DNA from: an uncultured Paracoccus sp.
GTDB lineage: Bacteria; Pseudomonadota; Alphaproteobacteria; Rhodobacterales; Rhodobacteraceae
DNA: 64,000 nucleotides
Assembly: GCF_947496875.1 (NCBI RefSeq)
Contig: NZ_CANMEH010000005.1
Location: forward strand, 149,422-213,421
Direction of reading: 5' to 3'
Below, one piece after another: positions 30,105 to 39,174 of this stretch. The translations under genes were made by a program, and so were the position numbers. Every line of letters begins with the position of its first letter. Positions within the stretch are counted from its first letter, which is position 1. The notes below the pieces were generated by a model, which saw only the letters and a list, made by a program, of their open reading frames with translations, was not told the origin of the DNA and did no database searches.

Positions 30105-30120
30105 AACCGACCTTTCGGTT
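30105..30120 (-). promoter_or_regulatory. Hairpin presenting the proW ribosome-binding site
   Basis: On the minus strand the sequence AACCGA-AAGG-TCGGTT forms a six-base-pair stem with the Shine-Dalgarno AAGG as the tetraloop, nine bases ahead of the proW ATG. A loop-displayed site could stay accessible or be modulated; this is inference from the sequence only. Confidence 0.5.
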
Positions 30121-30149
30121 GGTGAGGGAACGGGAGAGCGATGGGCGTT

Positions 30150-30177
30150 CGCCGGGGGCAGGTTCAGGCCCCCGGCG
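30150..30177 (-). promoter_or_regulatory. Strong intercistronic hairpin between proX and proW
   Basis: Perfect ten-base-pair inverted repeat CGCCGGGGGC / GCCCCCGGCG with an eight-base loop. It lies just after the proX stop, without a U-tract. Such structures often protect the 3' end of a binding-protein message, keeping its level above that of the permease and ATPase genes. Confidence 0.65.
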
Positions 30178-30192
30178 CGCAGTCAGAACGCC

Positions 30193-31197
30193 TTACAGCG
30201 CGGCCTTGACCTTTTCGGCGACCTCGGCCGGGACCCACTTGGTCCAGATCTCCTCCTGCGTTTCCAGGAAGTGATAGGCGCCGTCCTCGTTGCTGGCCTG
30301 GTTGTCCGACATCCAGGACAGCATCGTGTTCACCGTGTCGTTCGACCAGGACCGGGCGTTGACATAGTCCAGGGCGACGCCCGCCTTGTCGGCGAACTGC
30401 GCGGTGACGGCGGTGAACACGTCCGACCGCGGCCATTCGGACAGGGTCGGCTCGGCACAGTCATCCGTGACGATGCAGCTGTGCCACATCTCGGGGTCGT
30501 GCTCGACGCCGAGGTCAAGCTTGACCATGTCGTACTTGCCCAGAATGGCGGTCGGCGCCCAGTAATAGCCCAGCCAGCCCTCGCCGCGCTCGAACGCGCG
30601 GGCGATGGAGCCGTCCAGCCCGGCCGCCGAACCCGGGTCGATCAGCTCGAACCCCTTTTCCTCGCCATTGACGGCGCGGAACTGGTTGCGGGTGATCAGC
30701 TGGCAGGCCCAGCCCGACGGGCATCCGAAGAAACCGCCCTTGCTGTCGTCCTCGGCCCCCGGGAAGAGTTCGGGCCGCGCCAGCGCCTGTTCCAGCGTGG
30801 TGATCCCTTCCTTTTCGGACAGCTCCCTGGGGATCCAGAAGCCTTCGATGCCGCCGTCGGTCAGGATCTCGGAGGTCAGTTTCAGCCGCCCCTCTTCGAC
30901 GGCCTTCTCCAGCGGCTCGCGCACGGCGTTCAGCCACAGCTCGGGCGCCATGTCGGGTTCGGCCTTCTCGTTCATCGAGGTGAAGGTCGGCATGGTGTCA
31001 CCGGCGACGAGCGAGACGGTGCAGTCATACCCTTCTTCCAGGATCACCTTGTCGACCCAGGCGGCCAGGCCGGCCGACGCCCAGTTCATCTCGGCAACCG
31101 AAACCGTGCCGCACTCTTCCTGAGCCGCAGCATAGGTGGTGGACGACAGGACTGCGGTGCAGGCGGCCGCGACGAATTTCATGTTGAGCTTGCTCAA
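30193..31197 (-). CDS. proX: Glycine betaine/proline ABC transporter substrate-binding protein
   Basis: About 334 residues. A TTG start at 31197 is preferred because AGGA lies six bases upstream of it; the ATG at 31182 is 21 bases from that site and is the alternative. The signal peptide ends at TTYAAA, then the OpuAC-type domain with WASAGLAAWVDKVILEE and EDDSKGGFFGCPSGWACQ. It captures a quaternary-ammonium osmolyte in the periplasm. First gene of the proXWV operon with its own sigma-70-like promoter upstream. Confidence 0.88.
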   Translation of the reverse strand: MSKLNMKFVAAACTAVLSSTTYAAAQEECGTVSVAEMNWASAGLAAWVDKVILEEGYDCTVSLVAGDTMPTFTSMNEKAEPDMAPELWLNAVREPLEKAVEEGRLKLTSEILTDGGIEGFWIPRELSEKEGITTLEQALARPELFPGAEDDSKGGFFGCPSGWACQLITRNQFRAVNGEEKGFELIDPGSAAGLDGSIARAFERGEGWLGYYWAPTAILGKYDMVKLDLGVEHDPEMWHSCIVTDDCAEPTLSEWPRSDVFTAVTAQFADKAGVALDYVNARSWSNDTVNTMLSWMSDNQASNEDGAYHFLETQEEIWTKWVPAEVAEKVKAAL

Positions 31198-31285
31198 AAC
31201 ACGTCCTTTCTGTGACTGCCGATCAGCGGCATCACATGGGGTTGTTGATTGATTTTCAGGATCTCTCACCTGACGGGTGCGAGAG

Positions 31286-31313
31286 ATTATACCGAAACGA
31301 CTCGAGAATTGAA
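31286..31313 (-). promoter_or_regulatory. Promoter of the proXWV operon
   Basis: Read on the minus strand there is a perfect -10 TATAAT (31286-31291), with TTCAAT as -35 (31308-31313) at 16-base spacing. Immediately downstream an inverted repeat (ATCTCTC at 31261-31267 with GAGAGAT at 31281-31287) overlaps the expected start site and could be an operator or 5' hairpin. The rest of the 300-base gap to mogA shows no gene. Confidence 0.6.
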
Positions 31314-31491
31314 CCCCTTGACGCGGATAGCGTCGAAACCGGCTCAATCCTAGTACAGCCATCTGGATGAACGCCGCTCATCACAGATGGGCGCGATCCG
31401 GCTGATGGCGCCGCTCAGGCGGTCCGTAGGCGGGTGATTCGTCTCTGCCGTGCCGGGCCCCGAATCGACCCGCGGCCCGGACTGGCGCGGG

Positions 31492-32028
31492 TCATTTCGG
31501 GCGGAACGCCCGGATCCGTGCTTCGTCGGTTTCGATCCGCGCCGCCCCGATCAGGTCCAGGCAGAAGGGAACGGCCGCGAAGACCGCATTCATGCAGGTG
31601 GCGATCGCCGCCGGCTTGCCCGGAATGGTGATCATCAGGCATGATCCGCGGATGCCGGCGGTCTGGCGCGACAGGATCGCGGTCGGCACCTCGGCCAGGC
31701 TGGCCCGGCGCATTTCCTCGCCGAACCCGGGCAGTTCCTTTTCCATGACGTCGGCCAGTGCCTCGGGGGTCTGGTCGCGCGGGGCAGGGCCGGTCCCGCC
31801 GGTGATCAGGATCAGGTCGGCGCCGTCGCCGTCGACCAGCTGGCGCAGCGTGGTCGCGACCCCCTCGCGCCCGTCGGGGACGATATGGCGGGCGATCTCC
31901 ATCGGAGAGGTGATGGTGGCGCGCAGCCAGTCCTCGGCGGCGGGGCCGCCCTTGTCCTCGTACTCGCCGCGACTGGCGCGGTCGGATACCGTGACGATCG
32001 CGATGCGGGCAGTGGTGCGTTGGGTCAT
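31492..32028 (-). CDS. mogA: Molybdopterin adenylyltransferase (MogA/MoaB family)
   Basis: A 178-residue protein beginning MTQRTTARIAIVTVSDRASR, with LILITGGTGPAPRDQTPEAL, the molybdopterin-binding signature, and a C-terminal PGKPAAIATCMNAVFAAVP. It adenylates molybdopterin before metal insertion. The MogA form is favoured over MoaB by the length and C-terminus. Confidence 0.9.
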   Translation of the reverse strand: MTQRTTARIAIVTVSDRASRGEYEDKGGPAAEDWLRATITSPMEIARHIVPDGREGVATTLRQLVDGDGADLILITGGTGPAPRDQTPEALADVMEKELPGFGEEMRRASLAEVPTAILSRQTAGIRGSCLMITIPGKPAAIATCMNAVFAAVPFCLDLIGAARIETDEARIRAFRPK

Positions 32029-32139
32029 GCCGCGGGCCTTTCGGTTTGGCGCCATTCTGATGGATGCGCGATCCGATGAAAATAGCCGCGCCGGCCGGCC
32101 CTGACACCGCCCGCCGCAGACCAGCGTGGACGCCCGCGC

Positions 32140-33369
32140 TCAGCCGACCCGGCTGTTGCGGGCGGCCAGCAGCTTGAGGCGCAGCGCGTTGAGCCGGATG
32201 AAGCCCGCCGCGTCCTTCTGGTCATAGGCGCCGGCGTCATCCTCGAACGTCACATGGGCTTCCGAATACAGGCTGTGATCGGACCAGCGGCCGACGCAAT
32301 GCGCCGAGCCCTTGTACAGTTTCAATCGGACGGTCCCGGTCACATGCTCCTGCGACTTGTCGATCAGCGCTTGCAGCATCTCGCGTTCGGGGCTGAACCA
32401 GAAGCCGTTGTAGATCAGCTCGGCATAGCGCGGCATCAGGCTGTCCTTCAGGTGGCCGCTGCCACTGTCGAGCGTGATCTGCTCGATGCCGCGATGCGCT
32501 TCCAGCAGGATGGTGCCGCCGGGCGTCTCGTAGATGCCGCGCGACTTCATGCCCACGAACCGGTTCTCGACGAAGTCCAGGCGGCCGATGCCGTGCTTGC
32601 GGCCATGCTCGTTGAGCTTCGTCAGGATCGTTGCGGGCGACATCGCACGGCCGTTGATGGCAACGGCGTCGCCGCGCTCGAACGTCACCTCGATGTATTC
32701 GGGGGTGTCGGGGGCATCTTCCGGCCGCACCGTGCGGGCGTAGACATAGTCCGGCGCCTCCTCGGCGGGGTTCTCCAGCGCCTTGCCCTCGGACGAGGTG
32801 TGAAGCAGGTTCGCGTCGACGCTGAACGGCGCCTCGCCGCGCTTGTCCTTGGCGATGGGGATCTGGTTCTGCTCGGCGAACTCGATCAGTCTCGTCCGGC
32901 TGGTCAGGTCCCATTCCCGCCACGGCGCGATCACGCGAATATGCGGGTCCAGCGCATAGGCAGACAGCTCGAACCGGACCTGGTCATTGCCCTTTCCGGT
33001 GGCGCCATGCGCCACCGCGTCGGCCCCGTGCTGGTGGGCCAGTTCGACCAGGCGCTTGGCGATCAGCGGGCGTGCGATCGAGGTGCCCAGCAGGTACAGC
33101 CCTTCGTAGACCGCGTTCGCACGGAACATCGGGAACACGTAGTCGCGGACGAATTCCTCGCGCAGGTCCTCGATATGGATGTCGGCGGGGGCGATCCCCA
33201 GCAGTTCGGCCTTCTGCCGGGCCGGCTCCAGTTCCTCTCCCTGGCCCAGGTCGGCGGTGAAGGTGATCACCTCGCAGCCGTATTCCGTCTGCAGCCATTT
33301 CAGGATGATCGAGGTGTCCAGCCCGCCGGAATAGGCAAGCACGACTTTCTTCGGCGCGGCTGCGGTCAT
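32140..33369 (-). CDS. argG: Argininosuccinate synthase
   Basis: Condenses citrulline and aspartate. N-terminal P-loop-like [16 protein letters not shown], the aspartate/citrulline region [16 protein letters not shown] and the start [15 protein letters not shown] fix the 409-residue reading frame. Divergent from ilvA across about 145 bases. Together with argF and rocF elsewhere in the window it could run a urea-type cycle if argH is present. Confidence 0.96.
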   Translation of the reverse strand: MTAAAPKKVVLAYSGGLDTSIILKWLQTEYGCEVITFTADLGQGEELEPARQKAELLGIAPADIHIEDLREEFVRDYVFPMFRANAVYEGLYLLGTSIARPLIAKRLVELAHQHGADAVAHGATGKGNDQVRFELSAYALDPHIRVIAPWREWDLTSRTRLIEFAEQNQIPIAKDKRGEAPFSVDANLLHTSSEGKALENPAEEAPDYVYARTVRPEDAPDTPEYIEVTFERGDAVAINGRAMSPATILTKLNEHGRKHGIGRLDFVENRFVGMKSRGIYETPGGTILLEAHRGIEQITLDSGSGHLKDSLMPRYAELIYNGFWFSPEREMLQALIDKSQEHVTGTVRLKLYKGSAHCVGRWSDHSLYSEAHVTFEDDAGAYDQKDAAGFIRLNALRLKLLAARNSRVG

Positions 33370-33513
33370 GTTCAGTGCCCCTGGTCGGTGAAGTTGCCCG
33401 CGAATATGGCGAAACGCCGCCGCTCACAAGACCGGTGCCGGCGGCGTCGAAAACGCGGGACCCGATGCGGGCCGAGACTTGCCAACCCGGCGCAATCGCG
33501 CCAAGGCGGCGGC

Positions 33514-34785
33514 ATGAGCGATTTCATCGATGCCGTCGCCCGCGCCGAAACGGCGCTGCGGGCGTTGTTCGACCCGACCCCCCTGCAGCGCAACGACCAT
33601 CTGTCGGCGCGCTACGGGGCCGATATCTGGCTGAAGCGCGAGGATCTGACGCCGGTGCGCAGCTACAAGCTGCGCGGTGCCTTCAACGCCATGCGGCTGG
33701 CGGGCGCGGGCGGACCCGAGGGACAGGGCCACTTCGTCTGTGCAAGCGCCGGCAACCACGCCCAGGGCGTGGCCTTTGCCTGCCGCCATTTCGGGGCACG
33801 CGGCACCATCTTCATGCCGGTCACCACACCCCAGCAGAAGATCGGCAAGACCCGGGTCTTTGGCGGCGACGCCGTCCGCATCGTCCTGACCGGCGACTAT
33901 TTCGACCAGACCCTGCGCGCCGCGCAGGAGTTTGCGGCGGACGAGGGCGCGATCTTCCTGGCACCGTTCGACGACGCCCGCGTGATCGAGGGGCAGGCAA
34001 CCGTCGCGCAGGAAATCTCGGCGCAGATCGAGGCTGCGCAAATGGACGGTCCGCCCGATCTGGTGGTGTTGCCGGTCGGCGGCGGCGGTCTGGCCGCGGG
34101 GATGACCCGCTGGATGGGCGAGGTGATGCCCAATACCCGCTTTGCCTTTGCCGAACCGGCTGGCGGCGCCAGCCTGCGCACCGCGCTGCTGGCCGGCGCG
34201 CCGGTGAAGCTGCCGCGGGTGGACAGCTTTGTCGACGGCGCGGCGGTGGCCCGGATTGGCGACCTGCCGTTCCAGGCGCTGGCCCGGTTCTCGGCCGATC
34301 AGGTCTATCTGGCGCCCGAGGACCGGATCAGTGCAACCATGCTCGACATGCTCAATGTCGAAGGCATCGTGCTCGAACCCGCCGGGGCGCTGGCGATCGA
34401 CGTCCTGGCCGACCTGTCGGCGCAGGGTGCGTTGCAGGGGCGCCGGATCATCTGCGTCTGTTCGGGCGGAAATTTCGATTTCGAACGCCTGCCCGAGGTC
34501 AAGGAACGCGCCCAGCGGTTCCGGGGCGTCAAGCGGTACTACATCTTGCGGCTGCCCCAGCGGCCGGGCGCGCTACGCGACTTCCTGTCCCTGCTGGGAC
34601 CCGATGACGACATCGCGCGTTTCGAATATCTGAAGAAGTCGGCCCGCAATTTCGGGTCGGTCCTGATCGGGATCGAAACCTCCGATCCGGCGAACCTCAC
34701 CGCCTTGTCGGCCCGCCTGGTGGAGGAGGGGTTCGACTGGCGCGACATCACCGGCGACGACCTGCTGTCGGAATTCCTGATCTGA
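33514..34785 (+). CDS. ilvA: Threonine dehydratase (biosynthetic type)
   Basis: A 423-residue fold-type II PLP enzyme, start at 33514. Lysine in RSYKLRGAFNA, glycine loop VGGGGLAAG, and a single C-terminal ACT-like regulatory domain from about residue 330 (RYYILRLPQRPGALRDFLS), so it should be isoleucine-sensitive. It makes 2-oxobutyrate for isoleucine; ilvE lies about 4 kb further on. Confidence 0.93.
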   Translation: MSDFIDAVARAETALRALFDPTPLQRNDHLSARYGADIWLKREDLTPVRSYKLRGAFNAMRLAGAGGPEGQGHFVCASAGNHAQGVAFACRHFGARGTIFMPVTTPQQKIGKTRVFGGDAVRIVLTGDYFDQTLRAAQEFAADEGAIFLAPFDDARVIEGQATVAQEISAQIEAAQMDGPPDLVVLPVGGGGLAAGMTRWMGEVMPNTRFAFAEPAGGASLRTALLAGAPVKLPRVDSFVDGAAVARIGDLPFQALARFSADQVYLAPEDRISATMLDMLNVEGIVLEPAGALAIDVLADLSAQGALQGRRIICVCSGGNFDFERLPEVKERAQRFRGVKRYYILRLPQRPGALRDFLSLLGPDDDIARFEYLKKSARNFGSVLIGIETSDPANLTALSARLVEEGFDWRDITGDDLLSEFLI

Positions 34786-34903
34786 CCGCCTGGTCCCCGC
34801 GGGCACCTGGCGATGCGGTCAGTGCGACCGGCCGTTAACGCTGTTGTCAGAATCGGCGTCATCATTAACGGCAGCTTCATTGCCGGCCTGCTACCCGGCT
34901 GGG

Positions 34904-36175
34904 ATGAGGCAGGTGAATCGATCCAGGCAGATGCGCGGGGGGCTTGTCGCGCCGGCGCCTCGACCGGCGCCGGGCCGGGTGATCCTGCTGGTGGACCGGA
35001 ACCGGGACGATCGGCGGCGGGTCTGCCTGCAGCTGAAGGCGGCGGGGTACCGGGTCAAGCAAGCCAGCACCGCCGCGCAGGCGCTGGCGCTCTGCCGGGA
35101 AAGCCGGCCCCACATCCTCGTGACGGACTGGGACGTGCGCGGAATGACGGGCCCGGAGCTTTGCCAGACGTTTCGCGATCTTCCCGGTGCCGGCTATGGC
35201 TATGCCATCATGCTCGCCGCGCAGGGCGACGCGGCGGATGCGGTGCGCGCCCTGTCGGCGGGCGCGGATGATTTCCTGACCAAGCCCGCGAACGAGGCAG
35301 AGCTGCTGGCCCGCATCGCGGTGGGCGAGCGGGTGCTGGACATGCAGGAACGGCTGGTCGCCGCCAACCTCAAGCTTCAGTGCACGCTGGACGAGCTGCA
35401 CAAGGCCCAGGAGGAAATCGAATCCGATCTGCGGGAGGCCCGCAAAATCCAGCAGGGACTGGTGCGCGAACGGCAGGCGCAGATCGGCGCCTTCGAGCTG
35501 TCACTGCTGATGCGTCCGGCCGGCCATCTGGGCGGGGATCTGGTCGGCTTTCGCCGGGCGGGCCCGGGGCGGTTCGCGGCCTATGCGATCGACGTGTCGG
35601 GCAGTGGCGTGACGGCCGCGCTGCTGACCGCGCGCCTTGCCGCGTATCTGTCGGGCGCCGACGCCGAAATCGCGGGCCAAGGCATCCTGCCCGGTCCGCG
35701 TCAGGTCGTCGAAGGGCTCAACCGCCTGATGATCGCCGAGGTGCAGACCGACGCCTACCTGACCATGGTCTATGTCGATATCGACGCGGACTCGGGTCTG
35801 ATCCGGCTGGTCCAGGCCGGCCATCCCTATCCGATGCTTCAGCGCGCTGATGGCCAGGTCACGCCGGTCGGATTCGGCGGGATGCCGGTGGGGGTGTTTC
35901 CCGACACCAAGTTCGAGGAGGTCGAGTTGCAGCTTGAACCGGGTGACCGGCTGTTCATCGCCTCGGACGGGATCACCGAGGCGGTCAGCCTGCACGGCGA
36001 GCAGCTGGGGGACGAGGGGCTGATCGCCGCGATGCGCACCAATGCGCCGCTGCGCGGCCCGATCTTCCTGGAGTCGCTCTGCTGGTCGATCTCCGAATAT
36101 ACGGGTGGCGCCTCTGCCGACGACATGTCGGCGGTGCTGCTGGAGTTCGGACCCGAAAGCCCCGCCGTCGGCTGA
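34904..36175 (+). CDS. Response regulator with SpoIIE-type PP2C phosphatase output
   Basis: A 423-residue protein: an N-terminal receiver domain (ILLVDRNRDDRR, phosphoacceptor Asp in LVTDWDVRGM, Lys in FLTKPAN), a coiled-coil linker (residues about 150-190, KAQEEIESDLREARKIQQGL), and a PP2C/SpoIIE domain (RPAGHLGGDLVGF, AIDVSGSGVTAALL, IASDGITEA). It probably controls an anti-sigma antagonist in the general stress response; no partner genes are adjacent. The 34904 start is the first ATG before the domain; a TTG at 34844 and an ATG at 34931 are alternatives. Confidence 0.87.
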   Translation: MRQVNRSRQMRGGLVAPAPRPAPGRVILLVDRNRDDRRRVCLQLKAAGYRVKQASTAAQALALCRESRPHILVTDWDVRGMTGPELCQTFRDLPGAGYGYAIMLAAQGDAADAVRALSAGADDFLTKPANEAELLARIAVGERVLDMQERLVAANLKLQCTLDELHKAQEEIESDLREARKIQQGLVRERQAQIGAFELSLLMRPAGHLGGDLVGFRRAGPGRFAAYAIDVSGSGVTAALLTARLAAYLSGADAEIAGQGILPGPRQVVEGLNRLMIAEVQTDAYLTMVYVDIDADSGLIRLVQAGHPYPMLQRADGQVTPVGFGGMPVGVFPDTKFEEVELQLEPGDRLFIASDGITEAVSLHGEQLGDEGLIAAMRTNAPLRGPIFLESLCWSISEYTGGASADDMSAVLLEFGPESPAVG

Positions 36176-36271
36176 AGCCCGCGCCGTTCGGACCGGCATC
36201 CGGCGGCGAGGCCCGCCGGAGGGCGCCGGACTGCATGAGGGCCGCCGGCAGGCAGCCCCCGGGGCTGGGCC

Positions 36272-36928
36272 TCAGATCAGCAGCACCTGGGTACCGATGT
36301 TGGCGAAGCCGAACAGTTCCTGGATATGTTCGTTGTAGAGGCCGATGCATCCGTTCGATGACTTGCGGCCGATCTTGCGCGTGTCGTGTGTCCCGTGGAT
36401 GCGGTAATACTGCCAGCTCAGCCACAGCGCGTGGGTGCCCAGCGGATTGTCCGGTCCGGGTGGCACAAAATCCGGCCAGTCGGGGTTGCGCTTCTTCATG
36501 TCCGGGGTCGGCGACCACGACGGGCCTTCGACCTTCTTGATGACCTCTGTCCGGCCGCGCCGCGTCAGGTCCTCGCTGACGGGGATCGAGGTCGGATACA
36601 GGCGGAAGGTCATCCCGTCCTCGGACCAGTAGCTGAGCGCGCGCGAGGTCATGTCGACGAGGATCGCGCCGTTCGTCAGGTCCGAGAAATAGGGTCGCCA
36701 GTCCTGCATGCGGAAGCTGGAGATATTGCGGCGGCTGTCCTGCGAGTCGTACTGCACGACGCCGGCATCCGGCGTGGCCCCGGCACCCGGGGTGCCCTGC
36801 AGCGGCTGGCCGGTATAGGGATCGATCGCCTGGGCCAGGGCGGGGGCCGCCAGGGCCGTGGCACCCAGCGCCGCGCCTGCGGTGAGAAAGCGTCGGCGGT
36901 TGAGGGCAGAACGGGGTGGCTTGATCAT
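36272..36928 (-). CDS. Secreted L,D-transpeptidase (YkuD domain)
   Basis: A 218-residue protein with a twin-arginine-like signal (NRRRFLTAGAALGATALA) and the YkuD catalytic centre: histidine in RIHGTHDTRKIG and cysteine in SSNGCIGLYN. It cross-links peptidoglycan stem peptides 3-3 or anchors proteins. Signal cleavage is near PALAQA. Divergent to the CAP lipoprotein gene with about 250 bases between. Confidence 0.93.
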   Translation of the reverse strand: MIKPPRSALNRRRFLTAGAALGATALAAPALAQAIDPYTGQPLQGTPGAGATPDAGVVQYDSQDSRRNISSFRMQDWRPYFSDLTNGAILVDMTSRALSYWSEDGMTFRLYPTSIPVSEDLTRRGRTEVIKKVEGPSWSPTPDMKKRNPDWPDFVPPGPDNPLGTHALWLSWQYYRIHGTHDTRKIGRKSSNGCIGLYNEHIQELFGFANIGTQVLLI

Positions 36929-37179
36929 CTGACTCTCCTCATGGTGCGGCCATTCTGGACGTGGCCTTCGCGGAATCCGGCTCCGATCCGGAAATATGCC
37001 CGCGCGCGGCGATCCGACAATTCAATCTCGCGTCATGTTCGCGGAATGGCCGCAGAAAATGCAAAGCTGACGCATGCATGCCACGCCCTGGGGACGCCGC
37101 ACCCCCTCACGCATTCTTGGCTTTGCGCCCCGGACGTTGCCCCGCTATCTGCTGGCGAAAATACATGGGGGACCGATCG

Positions 37180-37695
37180 ATGACCAAGCACCTGTTCCTG
37201 GCCGCCGCCGCTGTGCTGGCGCTTGCTGCCTGCCAACCCGTGCAGCAGCAGCCGCAGCTTGGGCCGGACGGCAATCCGATCCCCGTCGCGTACCGGATCA
37301 CGCCCCGCGATCAGGTCGAGATCCCGAACCGGATCCTGACCGAGATCAACCTGCTGCGCGCCCAGTCGGGCCTGAGCCCGGTCGTGCTCAGCCCGGCTCT
37401 GGCGGCCGCATCGACGGCCCACGCGCGCGACATGGCGGCGCAGAACAGGGCGTGGCATTTCGGGTCGGACGGTTCCTCGCCGCTGGATCGCGCGGCCCGG
37501 TTCGGCTATACGGGGCGCCTGATCGGCGAGAACATCTCCGAAACCTACGAGAACGAGATCGCGACGCTGTCCGCGTGGATGCAGACCCGCGATACCCGTG
37601 ACGTGATCATGGATCCGTCCGCGCTGGAAATCGGGATCGGCTGGCTGCAGGAACCCAGCAACAAGATCTGGTGGGTGCTGAACGTGGGCGGCTGA
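37180..37695 (+). CDS. CAP/SCP-domain lipoprotein
   Basis: A 171-residue protein with a lipobox (LALAACQP), so probably anchored in the outer or inner membrane. The CAP domain shows EINLLRAQSGLSPVVLSPAL, histidine in AHARDMAAQN, glutamate in IGENISETYEN and C-terminal IGIGWLQEP. Start at 37180 is the ATG with GGGGA upstream. Function of bacterial CAP proteins is poorly defined. Confidence 0.85.
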   Translation: MTKHLFLAAAAVLALAACQPVQQQPQLGPDGNPIPVAYRITPRDQVEIPNRILTEINLLRAQSGLSPVVLSPALAAASTAHARDMAAQNRAWHFGSDGSSPLDRAARFGYTGRLIGENISETYENEIATLSAWMQTRDTRDVIMDPSALEIGIGWLQEPSNKIWWVLNVGG

Positions 37696-37730
37696 GCCGC
37701 CGGTCCGGGCCTGCGACCGAACCTTCGGCG

Positions 37731-38486
37731 TCAGTCGGGCACCAGCATGTACCCGGTTCCGCGCACGGTCTGCAGGTAGCGGGGCTCGCGCGGGTCGGGT
37801 TCCAGCTTGCGTCGCAGGCGGGTCATCTGCACGTCGATCGCGCGTTCGGAATTCTCGCCGCCGCTGTCGGGATCGCGACCGAGATCCTCGATCAGTTCGG
37901 CGCGGCTGACCGGTTCGCGTGGCGTATCGGCCAGCCGCCGCAGCAACGACTGCTCGCTGCCCGTCAACCGGACCGGCGTGTCGCCATGCATCAGTTCGCC
38001 CTTTGCCGCGTCATAGCGCAGCTTGCCGAGGGTCAGGAACTTTGGCAGGCGGATCTCGGCTGCAGGCACCCGGCGCAGGATCGCACCGATGCGCAGCAGC
38101 AGTTCGCGCGGCTCGAACGGCTTGGTCAGATAGTCGTCCGCGCCCCGTTCCAGCCCTTCGATCCGGTCCTCGATCTCGCCCCGCGCGGTCAGCAGAAGGA
38201 TGGGCGTCTGCAGATTGCGCCGCAACGACCGGGTCAGGGCGAAGCCGTCCTCGCCCGGCATCATCACGTCGATCACCAGCAGGTCGAACTCCAGCCCCGC
38301 CAGCAACCGGCGGGCCTGCGCGGCGTCGGCTGCGGTGCTGACCAGATAGCCGTTCCGCATCAGGAAGCGCCGCAGCAGCGTGCGGATGCGTTCGTCGTCG
38401 TCCACGACCAGGACATGGGCGTCCGGGGTCTGCGACGGGGCGGGCGCGTCGGGGACCGGGTGACCGGTGCGGGTCGGCTCGGTCAT
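37731..38486 (-). CDS. petR: OmpR-family response regulator (PetR-like)
   Basis: A 251-residue regulator with a receiver domain (VLVVDDDERIR, Asp in LLVIDVMMPGEDG, Lys in YLTKPFEPREL) and C-terminal winged helix (SERAIDVQMTRLRRKLEP, VRGTGYMLVP). It overlaps a MarR-type gene upstream. That pairing matches petPR of Rhodobacter capsulatus, which is needed for cytochrome bc1 expression there; bc1 genes are not seen here, so the assignment is by family and gene order. Confidence 0.85.
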   Translation of the reverse strand: MTEPTRTGHPVPDAPAPSQTPDAHVLVVDDDERIRTLLRRFLMRNGYLVSTAADAAQARRLLAGLEFDLLVIDVMMPGEDGFALTRSLRRNLQTPILLLTARGEIEDRIEGLERGADDYLTKPFEPRELLLRIGAILRRVPAAEIRLPKFLTLGKLRYDAAKGELMHGDTPVRLTGSEQSLLRRLADTPREPVSRAELIEDLGRDPDSGGENSERAIDVQMTRLRRKLEPDPREPRYLQTVRGTGYMLVPD

Positions 38487-39028
38487 CCCCGCTCCTCCGG
38501 CAGGTCGCGCAGGGTCTGGAACTGGCGCAGCGTGTCGCGGTCCATCATTGCCTCGAGCACTTGCCGGAACCCGGCCACGGCCTGCGGCCCGGCAGTGCGG
38601 TAGGCGGCCCGCATCCGGGCCCGCTGACTTTCCGACAGCTGCCGCTCCAGCGCAGCGCCCTTGGCGGTCAGCTGCAGCTCCCGCTCGCGGCGATCCCGGC
38701 TCCCGACGCGGCTGTCCACCAGCCCGTCCTCGATCAGGGTGCGCAGGACCCGGTTCAGCGACTGCTTGGTAACCCCCAGCACGTCCAGCAACGCCGTCAC
38801 CGTCAGACCCGGATCGCGATGGATGAAGTGCAGCGCCCGATGATGGGCACGGCCATAGCCGATCTCATCCAGGATCAGGTCGGCGTCCGAGGTGAAGGCG
38901 CGATACGCGAAGTACATCGCCTCAATGCCGCGGCGCAGTTGCTCGTCAGTCAGGAACAGCAGGCTTTCGCCGCCCGGCGGCACGGCACTGCCCTGTGTCC
39001 TCAACGCCATCCGACCCGGCATCTGCAT
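38483..39028 (-). CDS. petP: MarR-family transcriptional regulator (PetP-like)
   Basis: A 181-residue MarR protein; the ATG at 39028 has GGGAGG five bases ahead, better than the ATG at 39022. The winged helix is at about residues 60-125 (RALHFIHRDPGLTVTALLDV, then TKQSLNRVLRTLIEDGLVD and RDRRERELQLTAKG). It shares a four-base overlap with the response-regulator gene. The upstream gap carries imperfect palindromes. Confidence 0.83.
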   Translation of the reverse strand: MQMPGRMALRTQGSAVPPGGESLLFLTDEQLRRGIEAMYFAYRAFTSDADLILDEIGYGRAHHRALHFIHRDPGLTVTALLDVLGVTKQSLNRVLRTLIEDGLVDSRVGSRDRRERELQLTAKGAALERQLSESQRARMRAAYRTAGPQAVAGFRQVLEAMMDRDTLRQFQTLRDLPEERG

Positions 39029-39047
39029 CCAACCCTCCCGTTCCGTC

Positions 39048-39090
39048 TGTCCGATCAATAGGACAGGCTTGTTGACTTTCCAAGAATCAA
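39048..39090. promoter_or_regulatory. Candidate MarR/PetP operator palindromes
   Basis: Between petP and ilvE there are two inverted repeats: TGTCC-N8-GGACA at 39048-39065, and TTGACTTTCCAAGAATCAA at 39072-39090, whose outer halves are symmetric (TTGA/TCAA). MarR proteins commonly bind such TTGA...TCAA sites near their own promoter, so autoregulation is plausible. This is an inference from symmetry and position. Confidence 0.35.
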
Positions 39091-39174
39091 TCGCTACCGC
39101 TCGCCACGCAAACGCAACTTTCTGTGCTGTTGCGGCAGCACGGCGAAACAATACGAAAACCGAGAGGACTGGGC

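Noticed and set aside
31261..31287. Glycine-type riboswitch ahead of proX
   Set aside because: Only a short GAGAG-containing hairpin is present; the conserved aptamer core is missing.
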